The notes: a model not told the origin generated them from the sequence alone. A DNA stretch of 64,000 bases from Prosapia bicincta (GCA_036971475.1 JBAIZL010000005.1:63914655-63978654); one strand, 5' to 3'. Positions 27,301 through 43,127 are shown, numbered from the stretch's first letter. Numbers and translations are program-made.

Positions 27301-30300
27301 CAAAAAATGGATTTCTCATTTAAAAGGCATAATAAACGCAGAATCGACCATAGATTCGCATTGTGCTCTTAGAATTGATCTATAATAAGTATTATAGGAG
27401 CTATCGCAATTGTCATATATTTTCTCTAAAAAAATGCATGAATTATAGTTCATGGATTTTGCGATTTCTACAAAAAATGGATTTCTCATTTAAAAGGCAT
27501 AATAAACGCAGAATCGACCATAGATTCGCATTGTGCTCTTAGAATTGATCTATAATAAGTATTATAGGAGCTATGGCAATTGTCATATATTTGCTCTAAA
27601 AAAAATGCATGAATTATAGTTCATGGATTCTGCGTTTTCTACAAAAAATGGATTTCTCATTTAAAAGGCATAATAAACGCAGAATCGACCATAGATTCGC
27701 ATTGTGCACTTAGAATTGATCTATAATAAGTATTATAGGAGCTATCGCAATTGTCATATATTTGCTCTAAAAAAAATGCAAGAACTATAGTTCATGGATT
27801 TTACGATTTCTACAAAAAATGGATTTCTCATTTAAAAGGCATAATAAACGCAGAATTGACCATAGATTCGCATTGTGCTCTTAGAATTGATCTATAATGA
27901 GTATTATAAGAGCTATTGCAATTGTCATATATTTGCTCTAAAAAAATGCATGAATTATAGTTCATGGATTTTACGACTTCTACAAAAAATGGATTTCTCA
28001 TTTAAAAGGCATAATAAACGGAGAATCGACCATAGATTCGCACTGTGCTCTTAGAATTGATCTATAATAAGTATTATAGGAGCTATGGCAATTGTCATAT
28101 ATTTTCTCTTAAAAAATGCATGAATTATAGTTCATGTATTTTGCGATTTCTACAAAAAATGGATTTCTCATTTAAAAGGCATAATAAACGCAGAATCGAC
28201 CATAGATTCGCATTGTGCTCTTAGAATTGATCTATAATAAGTATTATAGGAGCTATCGCAATTGTCATATATTTTCTCTAAAAAAATGCATGAATTATAG
28301 TTCATGGATTTTGCGATTTCTACAAAAAATGGATTTCTCATTTAAAAGGCATAATAAACGCGGAATCGACCATAGATTCGCATTGTGCTCTTAGAATTGA
28401 TCTATAATAAGTATTATAGGAGTTATCGCGATTGTTATATATTTTCTCTTAAAAAATGCATGAATTATAGTTCATGGATTCTGCGTTTTCTACAAAAAAT
28501 GGATTTCTCATTTAAAAGGCATAATAAACGCAGAATCGACCACAGATTCGGATTGTGCACTTAGAATTGATCTATAATAAGTATTATAGGAGCTATCGCA
28601 ATTGTCATATATTTGCTCTAAAAAAAATGCATGAATTATAGTTCATGGATTTTGCGATTTCTACAAAAAATGGATTTCTCATTTAAAAGGCATAATAAAC
28701 GCAGAATCGTCCATAGATTCGCATTGTGCTCTTAGAATTGATCTATAATAAGTATTATAGGAGCTATGGCAATTGTCATATATTTGCTCTAAAAAAAATG
28801 CATGAATTATAGTTCATGGATTTTGCGATTTCTACAAAAAATGTATTTCTCATTTAAAAGGCATAATAAACGCAGCATCGACCATAGATTCGCATTGTGC
28901 TCTTAGAATTGATCTATAATAAGTATTATAAGAGCTATGGCAATTGTCATATATTTGCTCTAAAAAAATGCATGAATTATAGTTCATGGATTTTACGACT
29001 TCTACAAAAAATGGATTTCTCATTTAAAAGGCATAATAAACGGAGAATCGACCATAGATTCGCACTGTGCTCTTAGAATTGATCTATAATAAGTATTATA
29101 GGAGCTATGGCAATTGTCATATATTTTCTCTTAAAAAATGCATGAATTATAGTTCATGTATTTTGCGATTTCTACAAAAAATGGATTTCTCATTTAAAAG
29201 GCATAATAAACGCAGAATCGACCATAGATTCGCATTGTGCTCTTAGAATTGATCTATAATAAGTATTATAGGAGTTATCGCGATTGTTATATATTTTCTC
29301 TTAAAAAATGCATGAATTATAGTTCATGGATTCTGCGTTTTCTACAAAAAATGGATTTCTCATTTAAAAGGCATAATAAACGCAGAATCGACCACAGATT
29401 CGGATTGTGCACTTAGAATTGATCTATAATAAGTATTATAGGTGCTATCGCAATTGTCATATATTTGCTCTAAAAAAAATGCATGAATTATAGTTCATGG
29501 ATTTTGCGATTTCTACAAAAAATGGATTTCTCATTTAAAAGGCATAATAAACGCAGAATCGTCCATAGATTCGCATTGTGCTCTTAGAATTGATCTATAA
29601 TAAGTATTATAAGAGCTATGGCAATTGTCATATATTTGCTCTAAAAAAAATGCATGAATTATAGTTCATGGATTTTGCGATTTCTACAAAAAATGTATTT
29701 CTCATTTAAAAGGCATAATAAACGCAGAATCGACCATAGATTCGCATTGTGCTCTTAGAATTGATCTATAATAAGTATTATAAGAGCTATGGCAATTGTC
29801 ATATATTTGCTCTAAAAAAATGCATGAATTATAGTTCATGGATTTTACGACTTCTACAAAAAATGGATTTCTCATTTAAAAGGCATAATAAACGGAGAAT
29901 CGACCATAGATTCGCACTGTGCTCTTAGAATTGATCTATAATAAGTATTATAGGAGCTATGGCAATTGTCATATATTTTCTCTTAAAAAATGCATGAATT
30001 ATAGTTCATGTATTTTGCGATTTCTACAAAAAATGGATTTCTCATTTAAAAGGCATAATAAACGCAGAATCGACCATAGATTCGCATTGTGCTCTTAGAA
30101 TTGATCTATAATAAGTATTATAGGAGCTATCGCAATTGTCATATATTTTCTCTAAAAAAATGCATGAATTATAGTTCATGGATTTTGCGATTTCTACAAA
30201 AAATGGATTTCTCATTTAAAAGGCATAATAGACGCAGAATCGTCCATAGATTCGCATTGTGCTCTTAGAATTGATCTATAATAAGTATTATAGGACCTAT

Positions 30301-32260
30301 GGCAACTGTCATATATTTGCTCTAAAAAAAATGCATGAAATATAGTTCATGGATTTTGCGATTTCTACAAAAAATGGATTTCTCATTTAAAAGGCATAAT
30401 AAACGCAGAATCGACCATAGATTCGCATTGTGCACTTAGAATTTATCTATATTAAGTATTATAAGAGCTATCGCAATTGTCATATATTTTCTCTAAAAAA
30501 ATGCATGAATTATAGTTCATGGATTTTGCGATTTCTACAAAAAACGGATTTCTCATTTAAAAGGCATAATAAACGCAGAATCGACCATAGATTCGGATTG
30601 TGCTCTTAGAATTGATCTATAATAAGTATTATAGGAGCTATGGCAATTGTCATATATTTTCTCTTAAAAAATGCATGAATTATAGTTCATGTATTTTGCG
30701 ATTTCTACAAAAAATGGATTTCTCATTTAAAAGGCATAATAAACGCAGAATCGTCCATTGATGCGCATTGTGCTCTTAGAATTAATCTATAATAAGTATT
30801 ATAGGAGCTATGGCAACTGTCATATATTTGCTCTGAAAAAAATGCATGAATTATAGTTCATGGATTTTGCGATTTCTACAAAAAATGGATTTCTCATTTA
30901 AAAGGCATAATAAACGCAGAATCGACCATAGATTCGCATTGTGCTCTTAGAATTGATCTATAATAAGTATTATAGGAGCTATGGCAATTGTCATATATTT
31001 GCTCTAAAAAAAATGCATGAATTATAGTTCATGGATTCTGCGTTTTCTACAAAAAATGGATTTCTCATTTATAAGGCATAATAAACGCAGAATCGACCAT
31101 AGATTCGCATTGTGCACTTAGAATTGATCTATAATAGGTATTATAAGAGCTATCGCAATTGTCATATATTTGCTCTAAAAAAAATGCATGAATTATGTTC
31201 ATGGATTTTGCGATTTCTACAAAAAATGGATTTCTCATTTAAAAGGCATAATAAACGCAGAATCGACCATAGATTCGCATTGTGCTCTTAGAATTGATCT
31301 ATAATAAGTATTATAGGAGCTATCGCGATTGTCATATATTTTCTCTTAAAAAATGCATGAATTATAGTTCATGTATTTTGCGATTTCTACAAAAAATGGA
31401 TTTCTCATTTAAAAGGCATAATAAACGCAGAATCGACCATAGATTCGCATTGTGCTCTTAGAATTGATCTATAATAAGTATTATAGGAGGTATGGCAATT
31501 GTCATATATTTGCTCTAAAAAAAATGCATGAATTATAGTTCATGGATTTTACGATTTCTACAAAAAATGGATTTCTCATTTAAAAGGCATAATAAACGCA
31601 GAATCGACCAAAGATTCGCATTGTGCTCTTAGAATTGATCTATAATAAGTATTATAGGAGCTATCGCGATTGTCATATATTTTCTCTTAAAAAATGCATG
31701 AATTATAGTTCATGGATTCTGCGTTTTCTACAAAAAATGGATTTCTCATTTAAAAGGCATAATAAACGCAGAATCGACCACAGATTCGGATTGTGCACTT
31801 AGAATTGATCTATAATAAGTATTATAGGAGCTATCGCAATTGTCATATATTTGCTCTAAAAAAAATGCATGAATTATAGTTCATGGATTTTGCGATTTCT
31901 ACAAAAAATGGATTTCTCATTTAAAAGGCATAATAAACGCAGAATCGACCATAGATTCGCATTGTGCACTTAGAATTGATATATATTAAGTATTATAGGA
32001 GCTATCGCAATTGTCATATATTTTCTCTAAAAAAATGCATGAATTATAGTTCATGGATTTTGCGATTTCTACAAAAAATGGATTTCTCATTTAAAAGGCA
32101 TAATAAACGCAAAATCGTAAATAGATGCGCATTGTGCTCTTAGAATTGATCTATAATAAGTATTATAGGAGCTATGGCAACTGTCATATATTTGCTCTGA
32201 AAAAAATGCATGAATTATAGTTCATGGATTTTGCGATTTCTACAAAAAATGGATTTCTCA

Positions 32261-35200
32261 TTTAAAGGCATAATAAACGCAGAATCGACCATAGATTCGC
32301 ATTGTGCACTTAGAATTTATCTATATTAAGTATTATAAGAGCTATCGCAATTGTCATATATTTGCTCTAAAAAAAATGCATGAATTATAGTTCATGGATT
32401 CTGCGATTTCTACAAAAAATGGATTTCTCATTTAAAAGGCATAATAAACGCAGAATCGACCATAGATTCGCATTGTGCTCTTAGAATTGATCTATAATAA
32501 GTATTATAGGAGCTATGGCAATTGTCATATATTTGCTCTAAAAAAAATGCATGAATTATAGTTCATGGATTTTGCGATTTCTACAAAAAATGGATTTCTC
32601 ATTTAAAAGGCATAATAAACGCAGAATCGACCATAGATTCGCTTTGTGCTCTTAGAATTGATCTATAATAAGTATTATAGGAGCTATCGCGATTGTCATA
32701 TATTTTCTCTTAAAAAATGCATGAATTTAGTTCATGGATTTTACGATTTCTACAAAAAATGGATTTCTCATTTAAAAGGCATAATAAACGCAGAATCGAC
32801 CATAGATTCGCATTGTGCTCTTAGAATTGATCTATAATAAGTATTATAGGAGCTATCGCGATTGTCATATATTTTCTCTTAAAAAATGCATGAATTATAG
32901 TTCATGGATTTTACGACTTCTACAAAAAATGGATTTCTCATTTAAAAGGCATAATAAACGCAGAATCGACCATAGATTCGCATTGTGCTCTTAGAATTGA
33001 TCTATAATAAGTATTATAGGAGCTATGGCAATTGTCATATATTTTCTCTTAAAAAATGCATGAATTATAGTTCATGTATTTTGCGATTTCTACAAAAAAT
33101 GGATTTCTCATTTAAAAGGCATAATAAACGCAGAATCGACCATAGATTCGCATTGTGCTTTTAGAATTGATCTATAATAAGTATTATAGGAGCTATGGCA
33201 ATTGTCATATATTTGCTCTAAAAAAAATGCATGAATTATAGTTCATGGATTTTGCGATTTCTACAAAAAATGGATTTCTCATTTAAAAGGCATAATAAAC
33301 GCAGAATCGACCATAGATTCGCTTTGTGCTCTTAGAATTGATCTATAATAAGTATTATAGGAGCTATCGCGATTGTCATATATTTTCTCTTAAAAAATGC
33401 ATGAATTTAGTTCATGGATTTTACGATTTCTACAAAAAATGGATTTCTCATTTAAAAGGCATAATAAACGCAGAATCGACCATAGATTCGCATTGTGCTC
33501 TTAGAATTGATCTATAATAAGTATTATAGGAGCTATCGCGATTGTCATATATTTTCTCTTAAAAAATGCATGAATTATAGTTCATGGATTTTACGACTTC
33601 TACAAAAAATGGATTTCTCATTTAAAAGGCATAATAAACGCAGAATCGACCATAGATTCGCATTGTGCTCTTAGAATTGATCTATAATAAGTATTATAGG
33701 AGCTATGGCAATTGTCATATATTTTCTCTTAAAAAATGCATGAATTATAGTTCATGTATTTTGCGATTTCTACAAAAAATGGATTTCTCATTTAAAAGGC
33801 ATAATAAACGCAGAATCGACCATAGATTCGCATTGTGCTTTTAGAATTGATCTATAATAAGTATTATAGGAGCTATCGCAATTGTCATATATTTTCTCTA
33901 AAAAAATGCATGAATTATAGTTCATGGATTTTGCGATTTCTACAAAAAATGGATTTCTCATTTAAAAGGCATAATAAACGCAGAATCGTCCATAGATTCG
34001 CATTGTGCTCTTAGAATTGATCTATAATAAGTATTATAGGAGCTATGGCAATTGTCATATATTTGCTCTAAAAAAAATGCATGAATTATAGTTCATGGAT
34101 TTTACGATTTCTACAAAAAATGGATTTCTCATTTAAAAGGCATAATAAACGCAGAATCGACCAAAGATTCGCATTGTGCTCTTAGAATTGATCTATAATA
34201 AGTATTATAGGAGCTATCGCGATTGTCATATATTTTCTCTTAAAAAATGCATGAATTATAGTTCATGGATTCTGCGTTTTCTACAAAAAATGGATTTCTC
34301 ATTTAAAAGGCATAATAAACGCAGAATCGACCACAGATTCGGATTGTGCACTTAGAATTGATCTATAATAAGTATTATAGGAGCTATCGCAATTGTCATA
34401 TATTTGCTCTAAAAAAAATGCATGAATTATAGTTCATGGATTTTGCGATTTCTACAAAAAATGGATTTCTCATTTAAAAGGCATAATAAACGCAGAATCG
34501 ACCATAGATTCGCATTGTGCACTTAGAATTGATATATATTAAGTATTATAGGAGCTATCGCAATTGTCATATATTTTCTCTAAAAAAATGCATGAATTAT
34601 AGTTCATGGATTTTGCGATTTCTACAAAAAATGGATTTCTCATTTAAAAGGCATAATAAACGCAAAATCGTCCATAGATGCGCATTGTGCTCTTAGAATT
34701 GATCTATAATAAGTATTATAGGAGCTATGGCAACTGTCAAATATTTGCTCTGAAAAAAATGCATGAATTATAGTTCATGGATTTTGCGATTTCTACAAAA
34801 AATGGATTTCTCATTTAAAGGCATAATAAACGCAGAATCGACCATAGATTCGCATTGTGCACTTAGAATTTATCTATATTAAGTATTATAAGAGCTATCG
34901 CAATTGTCATATATTTGCTCTAAAAAAAATGCATGAATTATAGTTCATGGATTTTGCGATTTCTACAAAAAATGGATTTCTCATTTAAAAGGCATAATAA
35001 ACGCAGAATCGACCATAGATTCGCTTTGTGCTCTTAGAATTGATCTATAATAAGTATTATAGGAGCTATCGCGATTGTCATATATTTTCTCTTAAAAAAT
35101 GCATGAATTTAGTTCATGGATTTTACGATTTCTACAAAAAATGGATTTCTCATTTAAAAGGCATAATAAACGCAGAATCGACCATAGATTCGCATTGTGC

Positions 35201-38200
35201 TCTTAGAATTGATCTATAATAAGTATTATAGGAGCTATCGCGATTGTCATATATTTTCTCTTAAAAAATGCATGAATTATAGTTCATGGATTTTACGATT
35301 TCTACAAAAAATGGATTTCTCATTTAAAAGGCATAATAAACGCAGAATCGACCAATAGATTCGCATTGTGCTCTTAGAATTGATCTATAATAAGTATTAT
35401 AAGAGCTATGGCAATTGTCATATATTTGCTCTAAAAAAATGCATGAATTATAGTTCATGGATTTTACGACTTCTACAAAAAATGGATTTCTCATTTAAAA
35501 GGCATAATAAACGCAGAATCGACCATAGATTCGCATTGTGCTCTTAGAATTGATCTATAATAAGTATTATAGGAGCTATGGCAATTGTCATATATTTTCT
35601 CTTAAAAAATGCATGAATTATAGTTCATGTATTTTGCGATTTCTACAAAAAATGGATTTCTCATTTAAAAGGCATAATAAACGCAGAATCGACCATAGAT
35701 TCGCATTGTGCTTTTAGAATTGATCTATAATAAGTATTATAGGAGCTATCGCAATTGTCATATATTTTCTCTAAAAAAATGCATGAATTATAGTTCATGG
35801 ATTTTGCGATTTCTACAAAAAATGGATTTCTCATTTAAAAGGCATAATAAACGCAGAATCGTCCATAGATTCGCATTGTGCTCTTAGAATTGATCTATAA
35901 TAAGTATTATAGGAGCTATGGCAATTGTCATATATTTGCTCTAAAAAAAATGCATGAATTATAGTTCATGGATTTTGCGATTTCTACAAAAATGGATTTC
36001 TCTTTTAAAAGGCATAATAAACGCAGAATCGACCATAGATTCGCATTGTGCTCTTAGAATTGATCTATAATAAGTATTATAGGAGCTATCGCGATTGTCA
36101 TATATTTTCTCTTAAAAGATGCATGAATTATAGTTCATGGATTCTGCGTTTTCTACAAAAAATGGATTTCTCATTTAAAAGGCATAATAAACGCAGAATC
36201 GACCACAGATTCGGATTGTGCACTTAGAATTGATCTATAATAAGTATTATAGGAGCTATCGCAATTGTCATATATTTGCTCTAAAAAAAATGCATGAATT
36301 ATAGTTCATGGATTTTGCGATTTCTACAAAAAATGGATTTCTCATTTAAAAGGCATAATAAACGCAGAATCGACCATAGATTCGCATTGTGCACTTAGAA
36401 TTGATATATATTAAGTATTATAGGAGCTATCGCAATTGTCATATATTTTCTCTAAACAAATGCATGAATTATAGTTCATGGATTTTGCGATTTCTACAAA
36501 AAATGGATTTCTCATTTAAAAGGCATAATAAACGCAGAATCGTCCATAGATTCGCATTGTGCTCTTAGAATTGATCTATAATAAGTATTATAGGAGCTAT
36601 GGCAATTGTCATATATTTGCTCTAAAAAAAATGCATGAATTATAGTTCATGGATTTTGCGATTTCTACAAAAAATGGATTTCTCATTTAAAAGGCATAAT
36701 AAACGCAGAATCGACCATAGATTCGCTTTGTGCTCTTAGAATTGATCTATAATAAGTATTATAGGAGCTATCGCGATTGTCATATATTTTCTCTTAAAAA
36801 ATGCATGAATTATAGTTCATGGATTTTGCGATTTCTACAAAAAACGGATTTCTCATTTAAAAGGCATAATAAACGCAGAATCGACCATAGATTCGCATTG
36901 TGCTCTTAGAATTGATCTATAATAAGTATTATAGGAGCTATCGCAATTGTCTTATATTTTCTCTAAAAAAATGCATGAATTATAGTTCATGGATTTTGCG
37001 ATTTCTACAAAAAATGGATTTCTCATTTAAAAGGAATAATAATAAAGGCAGAATCGTCCATAGATTCGCATTGTGCTCTTAGAATTGATCTATAATAAGT
37101 ATTATAGGAGCTATCGCGATTGTCATATATTTTCTCTTAAAAAATGCATGAATTATAGTTCATGGATTTTACGATTTCTACAAAAAATGGATTTCTCATT
37201 TAAAAGGCATAATAAACGCAGAATCGACCATAGATTCGCATTGTGCTCTTAGAATTGATCTATAAAAGGTATTATAAGAGCTATGGCAATTGTCATATAT
37301 TTGCTCTAAAAAAATGCATGAATTATAGTTCATGGATTTTACGATTTCTACAAAAAATGGATTTCTCATTTAAAAGGCATAATAAACGCAGAATCGACCA
37401 TAGATTCGGATTGTGCTCTTAGAATTGATCTATAATAAGTATTATAGGAGCTATGGCAATTGTCATATATTTTCTCTTAAAAAATGCATGAATTATAGTT
37501 CATGTATTTTGCGATTTCTACAAAAAATGGATTTCTCATTTAAAAGGCATAATAAACGCAGAATCGACCATAGATTCGCATTGTGCTCTTAGAATTGATC
37601 TATAATAAGTATTATAGGAGCTATCGCAATTGTCATATATTTTCTCTAAAAAAATGCATGAATTATAGTTCATGGATTTTGCGATTTCTACAAAAAATGG
37701 ATTTCTCATTTAAAAGGCATAATAAACGCAAAATCGTCCATAGATGCGCATTGTGCTCTTAGAATTGATCTATAATAAGTATTATAGGAGCTATGGCAAC
37801 TGTCATATATTTGCTCTGAAAAAAATGCATGAATTATAGTTCATGGATTTTGCGATTTCTACAAAAAATGGATTTCTCATTTAAAGGCATAATAAACGCA
37901 GAATCGACCATAGATTCGCATTGTGCACTTAGAATTTATCTATATTAAGTATTATAAGAGCTATCGCAATTGTCATATATTTGCTCTAAAAAAAATGCAT
38001 GAATTATAGTTTATGGATTCTGCGATTTCTACAAAAAATGGATTTCTCATTTAAAAGGCATAATAAACGCAGAATCGACCATAGATTCGCATTGTGCTCT
38101 TAGAATTGATCTATAATAAGTATTATAGGAGCTATGGCAATTGTCATATATTTGCTCTAAAAAAAATGCATGAATTATAGTTCATGGATTCTGCGTTTTC

Positions 38201-39250
38201 TACAAAAAATGGATTTCTCATTTAAAAGGCATAATAAACGCAGAATCGACCATAGATTCGCATTGTGCTCTTAGAATTGATCTATAATAAGTATTATAAG
38301 AGCTATGGCAATTGTCATATATTTGCTCTAAAAAAATGCATGAATTATAGTTCATGGATTTTACGACTTCTACAAAAAATGGATTTCTCATTTAAAAGGC
38401 ATAATAAACGCAGAATCGACCATAGATTCGCATTGTGCTCTTAGAATTGATCTATAATAAGTATTATAGGAGCTATGGCAATTGTCATATATTTTCTCTT
38501 AAAAAATGCATGAATTATAGTTCATGTATTTTGCGATTTCTACAAAAAATGGATTTCTCATTTAAAAGGCATAATAAACGCAGAATCGACCATAGATTCG
38601 CATTGTGCTCTTAGAATTGATCTATAATAAGTATTATAGGAGGTATGGCAATTGTCATATATTTGCTCTAAAAAAAATGCATGAATTATAGTTCATGGAT
38701 TTTACGATTTCTACAAAAAATGGATTTATCATTTAAAAGGCATAATAAACGCAGAATCGACCAAAGATTCGCATTGTGCTCTTAGAATTGATCTATAATA
38801 AGTATTATAGGAGCTATCGCGATTGTCATATATTTTCTCTTAAAAAATGCATGAATTATAGTTCATGGATTCTGCGTTTTCTACAAAAAATGGATTTCTC
38901 ATTTAAAAGGCATAATAAACGCAGAATCGACCACAGATTCGGATTGTGCACTTAGAATTGATCTATAATAAGTATTATAGGAGCTATCGCAATTGTCATA
39001 TATTTGCTCTAAAAAAAATGCATGAATTATAGTTCATGGATTTTGCGATTTCTACAAAAAATGGATTTCTCATTTAAAAGGCATAATAAACGCAGAATCG
39101 ACCATAGATTCGCATTGTGCACTTAGAATTGATATATATTAAGTATTATAGGAGCTATCGCAATTGTCATATATTTTCTCTAAAAAAATGCATGAATTAT
39201 AGTTCATGGATTTTGCGATTTCTACAAAAAATGGATTTCTCATTTAAAGG
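32261..39250. repeat. Dispersed single-base-deletion monomer lineage
   Basis: A monomer with TTTAAAGG in place of TTTAAAAGG occurs at 32261, 34814, 37880 and 39243. It is each time followed by the AGAATTTATCTATATTAAG variant. Spacings are about 15, 18 and 8 monomers. The shared linked variants show a common origin with later gain and loss of monomers between copies. Confidence 0.75.
32640..33999. repeat. Tandem duplication of a 4-monomer unit (680 bp)
   Basis: GCTTTGTGCTC followed by a monomer with GAATTTAGTTCATGG (a 2-bp deletion) occurs at about 32640 and 33320. The rare TTGTGCTTTTAG lies at the same offset in both copies, near 33155 and 33835. The same GCTTTGTG block appears again near 35022 and 36725 (without the 2-bp deletion in the last), so the unit belongs to a wider family. 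Confidence 0.85.
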
Positions 39251-42200
39251 CATAATAAACGCAGAATCGACCATAGATTCGCATTGTGCACTTAGAATTT
39301 ATCTATATTAAGTATTATAAGAGCTATCGCAATTGTCATATATTTGCTCTAAAAAAAATGCATGAATTATAGTTCATGGATTCTGCGATTTCTACAAAAA
39401 ATGGATTTCTCATTTAAAAGGCATAATAAACGCAGAATCGACCATAGATTCGCATTGTGCTCTTAGAATTGATCTATAATAAGTATTATAGGAGCTATGG
39501 CAATTGTCATATATTTGCTCTAAAAAAAATGCATGAATTATAGTTCATGGATTCTGCGTTTTCTACAAAAAATGGATTTCTCATTTAAAAGGCATAATAA
39601 ACGCAGAATCGACCATAGATTCGCATTGTGCTCTTAGAATTGATCTATAATAAGTATTATAAGAGCTATGGCAATTGTCATATATTTGCTCTAAAAAAAT
39701 GCATGAATTATAGTTCATGGATTTTACGACTTCTACAAAAAATGGATTTCTCATTTAAAAGGCATAATAAACGCAGAATCGACCATAGATTCGCATTGTG
39801 CTCTTAGAATTGATCTATAATAAGTATTATAGGAGCTATGGCAATTGTCATATATTTTCTCTTAAAAAATGCATGAATTATAGTTCATGTATTTTGCGAT
39901 TTCTACAAAAAATGGATTTCTCATTTAAAAGGCATAATAAACGCAGAATCGACCATAGATTCGCATTGTGCTCTTAGAATTGATCTATAATAAGTATTAT
40001 AGGAGCTATGGCAATTGTCATATATTTTCTCTTAAAAAATGCATGAATTATAGTTCATGTATTTTGCGATTTCTACAAAAAATGGATTTCTCATTTAAAA
40101 GGCATAATAAACGCAGAATCGACCATAGATTCGCATTGTGCTCTTAGAATTGATCTATAATAAGTATTATAGGAGCTATGGCAATTGTCATATATTTGCT
40201 CTAAAAAAAATGCATGAATTATAGTTCATGGATTTTACGATTTCTACAAAAAATGGATTTCTCATTTAAAAGGCATAATAAACGCAGAATCGACCAAAGA
40301 TTCGCATTGTGCTCTTAGAATTGATCTATAATAAGTATTATAGGAGCTATCGCGATTGTCATATATTTTCTCTTAAAAAATGCATGAATTATAGTTCATG
40401 GATTCTGCGTTTTCTACAAAAAATGGATTTCTCATTTAAAAGGCATAATAAACGCAGAATCGACCACAGATTCGGATTGTGCACTTAGAATTGATCTATA
40501 ATAAGTATTATAGGAGCTATCGCAATTGTCATATATTTGCTCTAAAAAAAATGCATGAATTATAGTTCATGGATTTTGCGATTTCTACAAAAAAAGGATT
40601 TCTCATTTAAAAGGCATAATAAACGCAGAATCGACCATAGATTCGCATTGTGCACTTAGAATTGATATATATTAAGTATTATAGAAGCTATCGCAATTGT
40701 CATATATTTTCTCTAAAAAAATGCATGAATTATAGTTCATGGATTTTGCGATTTCTACAAAAAATGGATTTCTCATTTAAAAGGCATAATAAAAGCAGAA
40801 TCGACCATAGATTCGCATTGTGCACTTAGAATTGATCTATAATAGGTATTATAAGAGCTATCGCAATTGTCATATATTTTCTCTAAAAAAATGCATGGAT
40901 TATAGTTCATGGATTTTGCGATTTCTACAAAAAATGGATTTCTCATTTAAAAGGCATAATAAAAGCAGAATCGACCATAGATTCGCATTGTGCACTTAGA
41001 ATTGATCTATAATAAGTATTATAGGAGCTATCGCAACTGTCATATATTTTCTCTAAAAAAATGCATGAATTATAGTTCATGGATTTTACGATTTCTACAA
41101 AAAATGGATTTCTCATTTAATAGGCATAATAAACGCAGAATCGACCATAGATTCGCATTGTGCTCTTAGAATTGATCTATAATAAGTATTATAGGAGCTA
41201 TCGCAATTGTCATATATTTTCTCTAAAAAAATGCATGAATTATAGTTCATGGATTTTGCGATTTCTACAAAAAATGGATTTCTCATTTAAAAGGCATAAT
41301 AAACGCAGAATCGTCCATAGATTGGCATTGTGCTCTTAGAATTGATCTATAACAAGTATTATAGGAGCTATCGCGATTGTCATATATTTTCTCTTAAAAA
41401 ATGCATGAATTATAGTTCATGGATTTTACGATTTCTACAAAAAATGGATTTCTCATTTAAAAGGCATAATAAACGCAGAATCGACCATAGATTCGCATTG
41501 TGCTCTTAGAATTGATCTATAAAAGGTATTATAAGAGCTATGGCAATTGTCATATATTTGCTCTAAAAAAATGCATGAATTATAGTTCATGGATTTTACG
41601 ATTTCTACAAAAAATGGATTTCTCATTTAAAAGGCATAATAAACGCAGAATCGACCATAGATTCGGATTGTGCTCTTAGAATTGATCTATAATAAGTATT
41701 ATAGGAGCTATGGCAATTGTCATATATTTTCTCTTAAAAAATGCATGAATTATAGTTCATGGATTTTGCGATTTCTACAAAAAATGGATTTCTCATTTAA
41801 AAGGCATAATAAACGCAGAATCGTCCATAGATGCGCATTGTGCTCTTAGAATTGATCTATAATAAGTATTATAGGAGCTATGGCAACTGTCATATATTTG
41901 CTCTAAAAAAAATGCATGAATTATAGTTCATGGATTCTGCGATTTCTACAAAAAATGGATTTCTCATTTAAAAGGCATAATAAACGCAGAATCGACCATA
42001 GATTCGCATTGTGCTCTTAGAATTGATCTATAATAAGTATTATAGGAGCTATGGCAATTGTCATATATTTGCTCTAAAAAAAATGCATGAATTATAGTTC
42101 ATGGATTCTGCGTTTTCTACAAAAAATGGATTTCTCATTTAAAAGGCATAATAAACGCAGAATCGACCATAGATTCGCATTGTGCACTTAGAATTGATCT

Positions 42201-43121
42201 ATAATAAGTATTATAAGAGCTATCGCAATTGTCATATATTTGCTCTAAAAAAAATGCATGAATTATAGTTCATGGATTTTGCGATTTCTACAAAAAATGG
42301 ATTTCTCATTTAAAAGGCATAATAAACGCAGAATCGACCATAGATTCGCATTGTGCTCTTAGAATTGATCTATAATAAGTATTATAGGAGCTATCGCGAT
42401 TGTCATATATTTTCTCTTAAAAAATGCATGAATTATAGTTCATGGATTTTACGATTTCTACAAAAAATGGATTTCTCATTTAAAAGGCATAATAAACGCA
42501 GAATCGACCATAGATTCGCATTGTGCTCTTAGAATTGATCTATAATAAGTATTATAAGAGCTATGGCAATTGTCATATATTTGCTCTAAAAAAATGCATG
42601 AATTATAGTTCATGGATTTTACGACTTCTACAAAAAATGGATTTCTCATTTAAAAGGCATAATAAACGCAGAATCGACCATAGATTCGCATTGTGCTCTT
42701 AGAATTGATCTATAATAAGTATTATAGGAGCTATGGCAATTGTCATATATTTTCTCTTAAAAAATGCATGAATTATAGTTCATGTATTTTGCGATTTCTA
42801 CAAAAAATGGATTTCTCATTTAAAAGGCATAATAAACGCAGAATCGACCATAGATTCGCATTGTGCTCTTAGAATTGATCTATAATAAGTATTATAGGAG
42901 CTATGGCAATTGTCATATATTTGCTCTAAAAAAAATGCATGAATTATAGTTCATGGATTTTACGATTTCTACAAAAAATGGATTTCTCATTTAAAAGGCA
43001 TAATAAACGCAGAATCGACCATAGATTCGCATTGTGCTCTTAGAATTGATCTATAATAAGTATTATAGGAGCTATCGCGATTGTCATATATTTTCTCTTA
43101 AAAAATGCATGAATTATAGTT

Positions 43122-43127
43122 CATGGA
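43122..43127. repeat. Left target site duplication CATGGA
   Basis: The satellite reads ATAGTTCATGGA and then breaks into the element. The same 6 bases begin the right flank. Joining the flanks with one copy restores ATAGTTCATGGATTCTGCG, exactly as in uninterrupted monomers such as the one around 40350-40488. It overlaps the right arm of the monomer's CATGAA/TTCATG dyad. Confidence 0.9.

Larger units (their letters stand above)
1..43127. repeat. Satellite array, ~170-bp monomer (left block)
   Basis: Head-to-tail tandem array of an AT-rich monomer. The landmark TTCTCATTTAAAAGGCATAA recurs at 1, 171, 341 and 511 and continues at 170-173 bp spacing to the insertion at 43128, giving about 250 copies. 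The first copy contains 50 G or C in 170 bases. All copies I checked lie in one orientation. Length variation comes mostly from the A-run after CTCT (about 5-9 A) and from small indels such as an extra ATAT in some copies. Recurrent variable sites define linked subtypes: TGCTCTT or TGCACTT; TATCGCAATTG, TATGGCAATTG or TATCGCGATTG; GATTTTGCGA, GATTCTGCGT or GATTTTACGA; ATTCGCATT or ATTCGGATT. Monomer size and organisation suit a centromeric or pericentromeric satellite, which is inference. I do not recognise the family. It contains no genes; frames of 60-71 codons arise only where A-run or indel changes remove a stop. Confidence 0.98.

Noticed and set aside
1..43127. CRISPR-like array
   Set aside because: The entire 170-bp period is repeated; there are no unique spacers and no cas genes.
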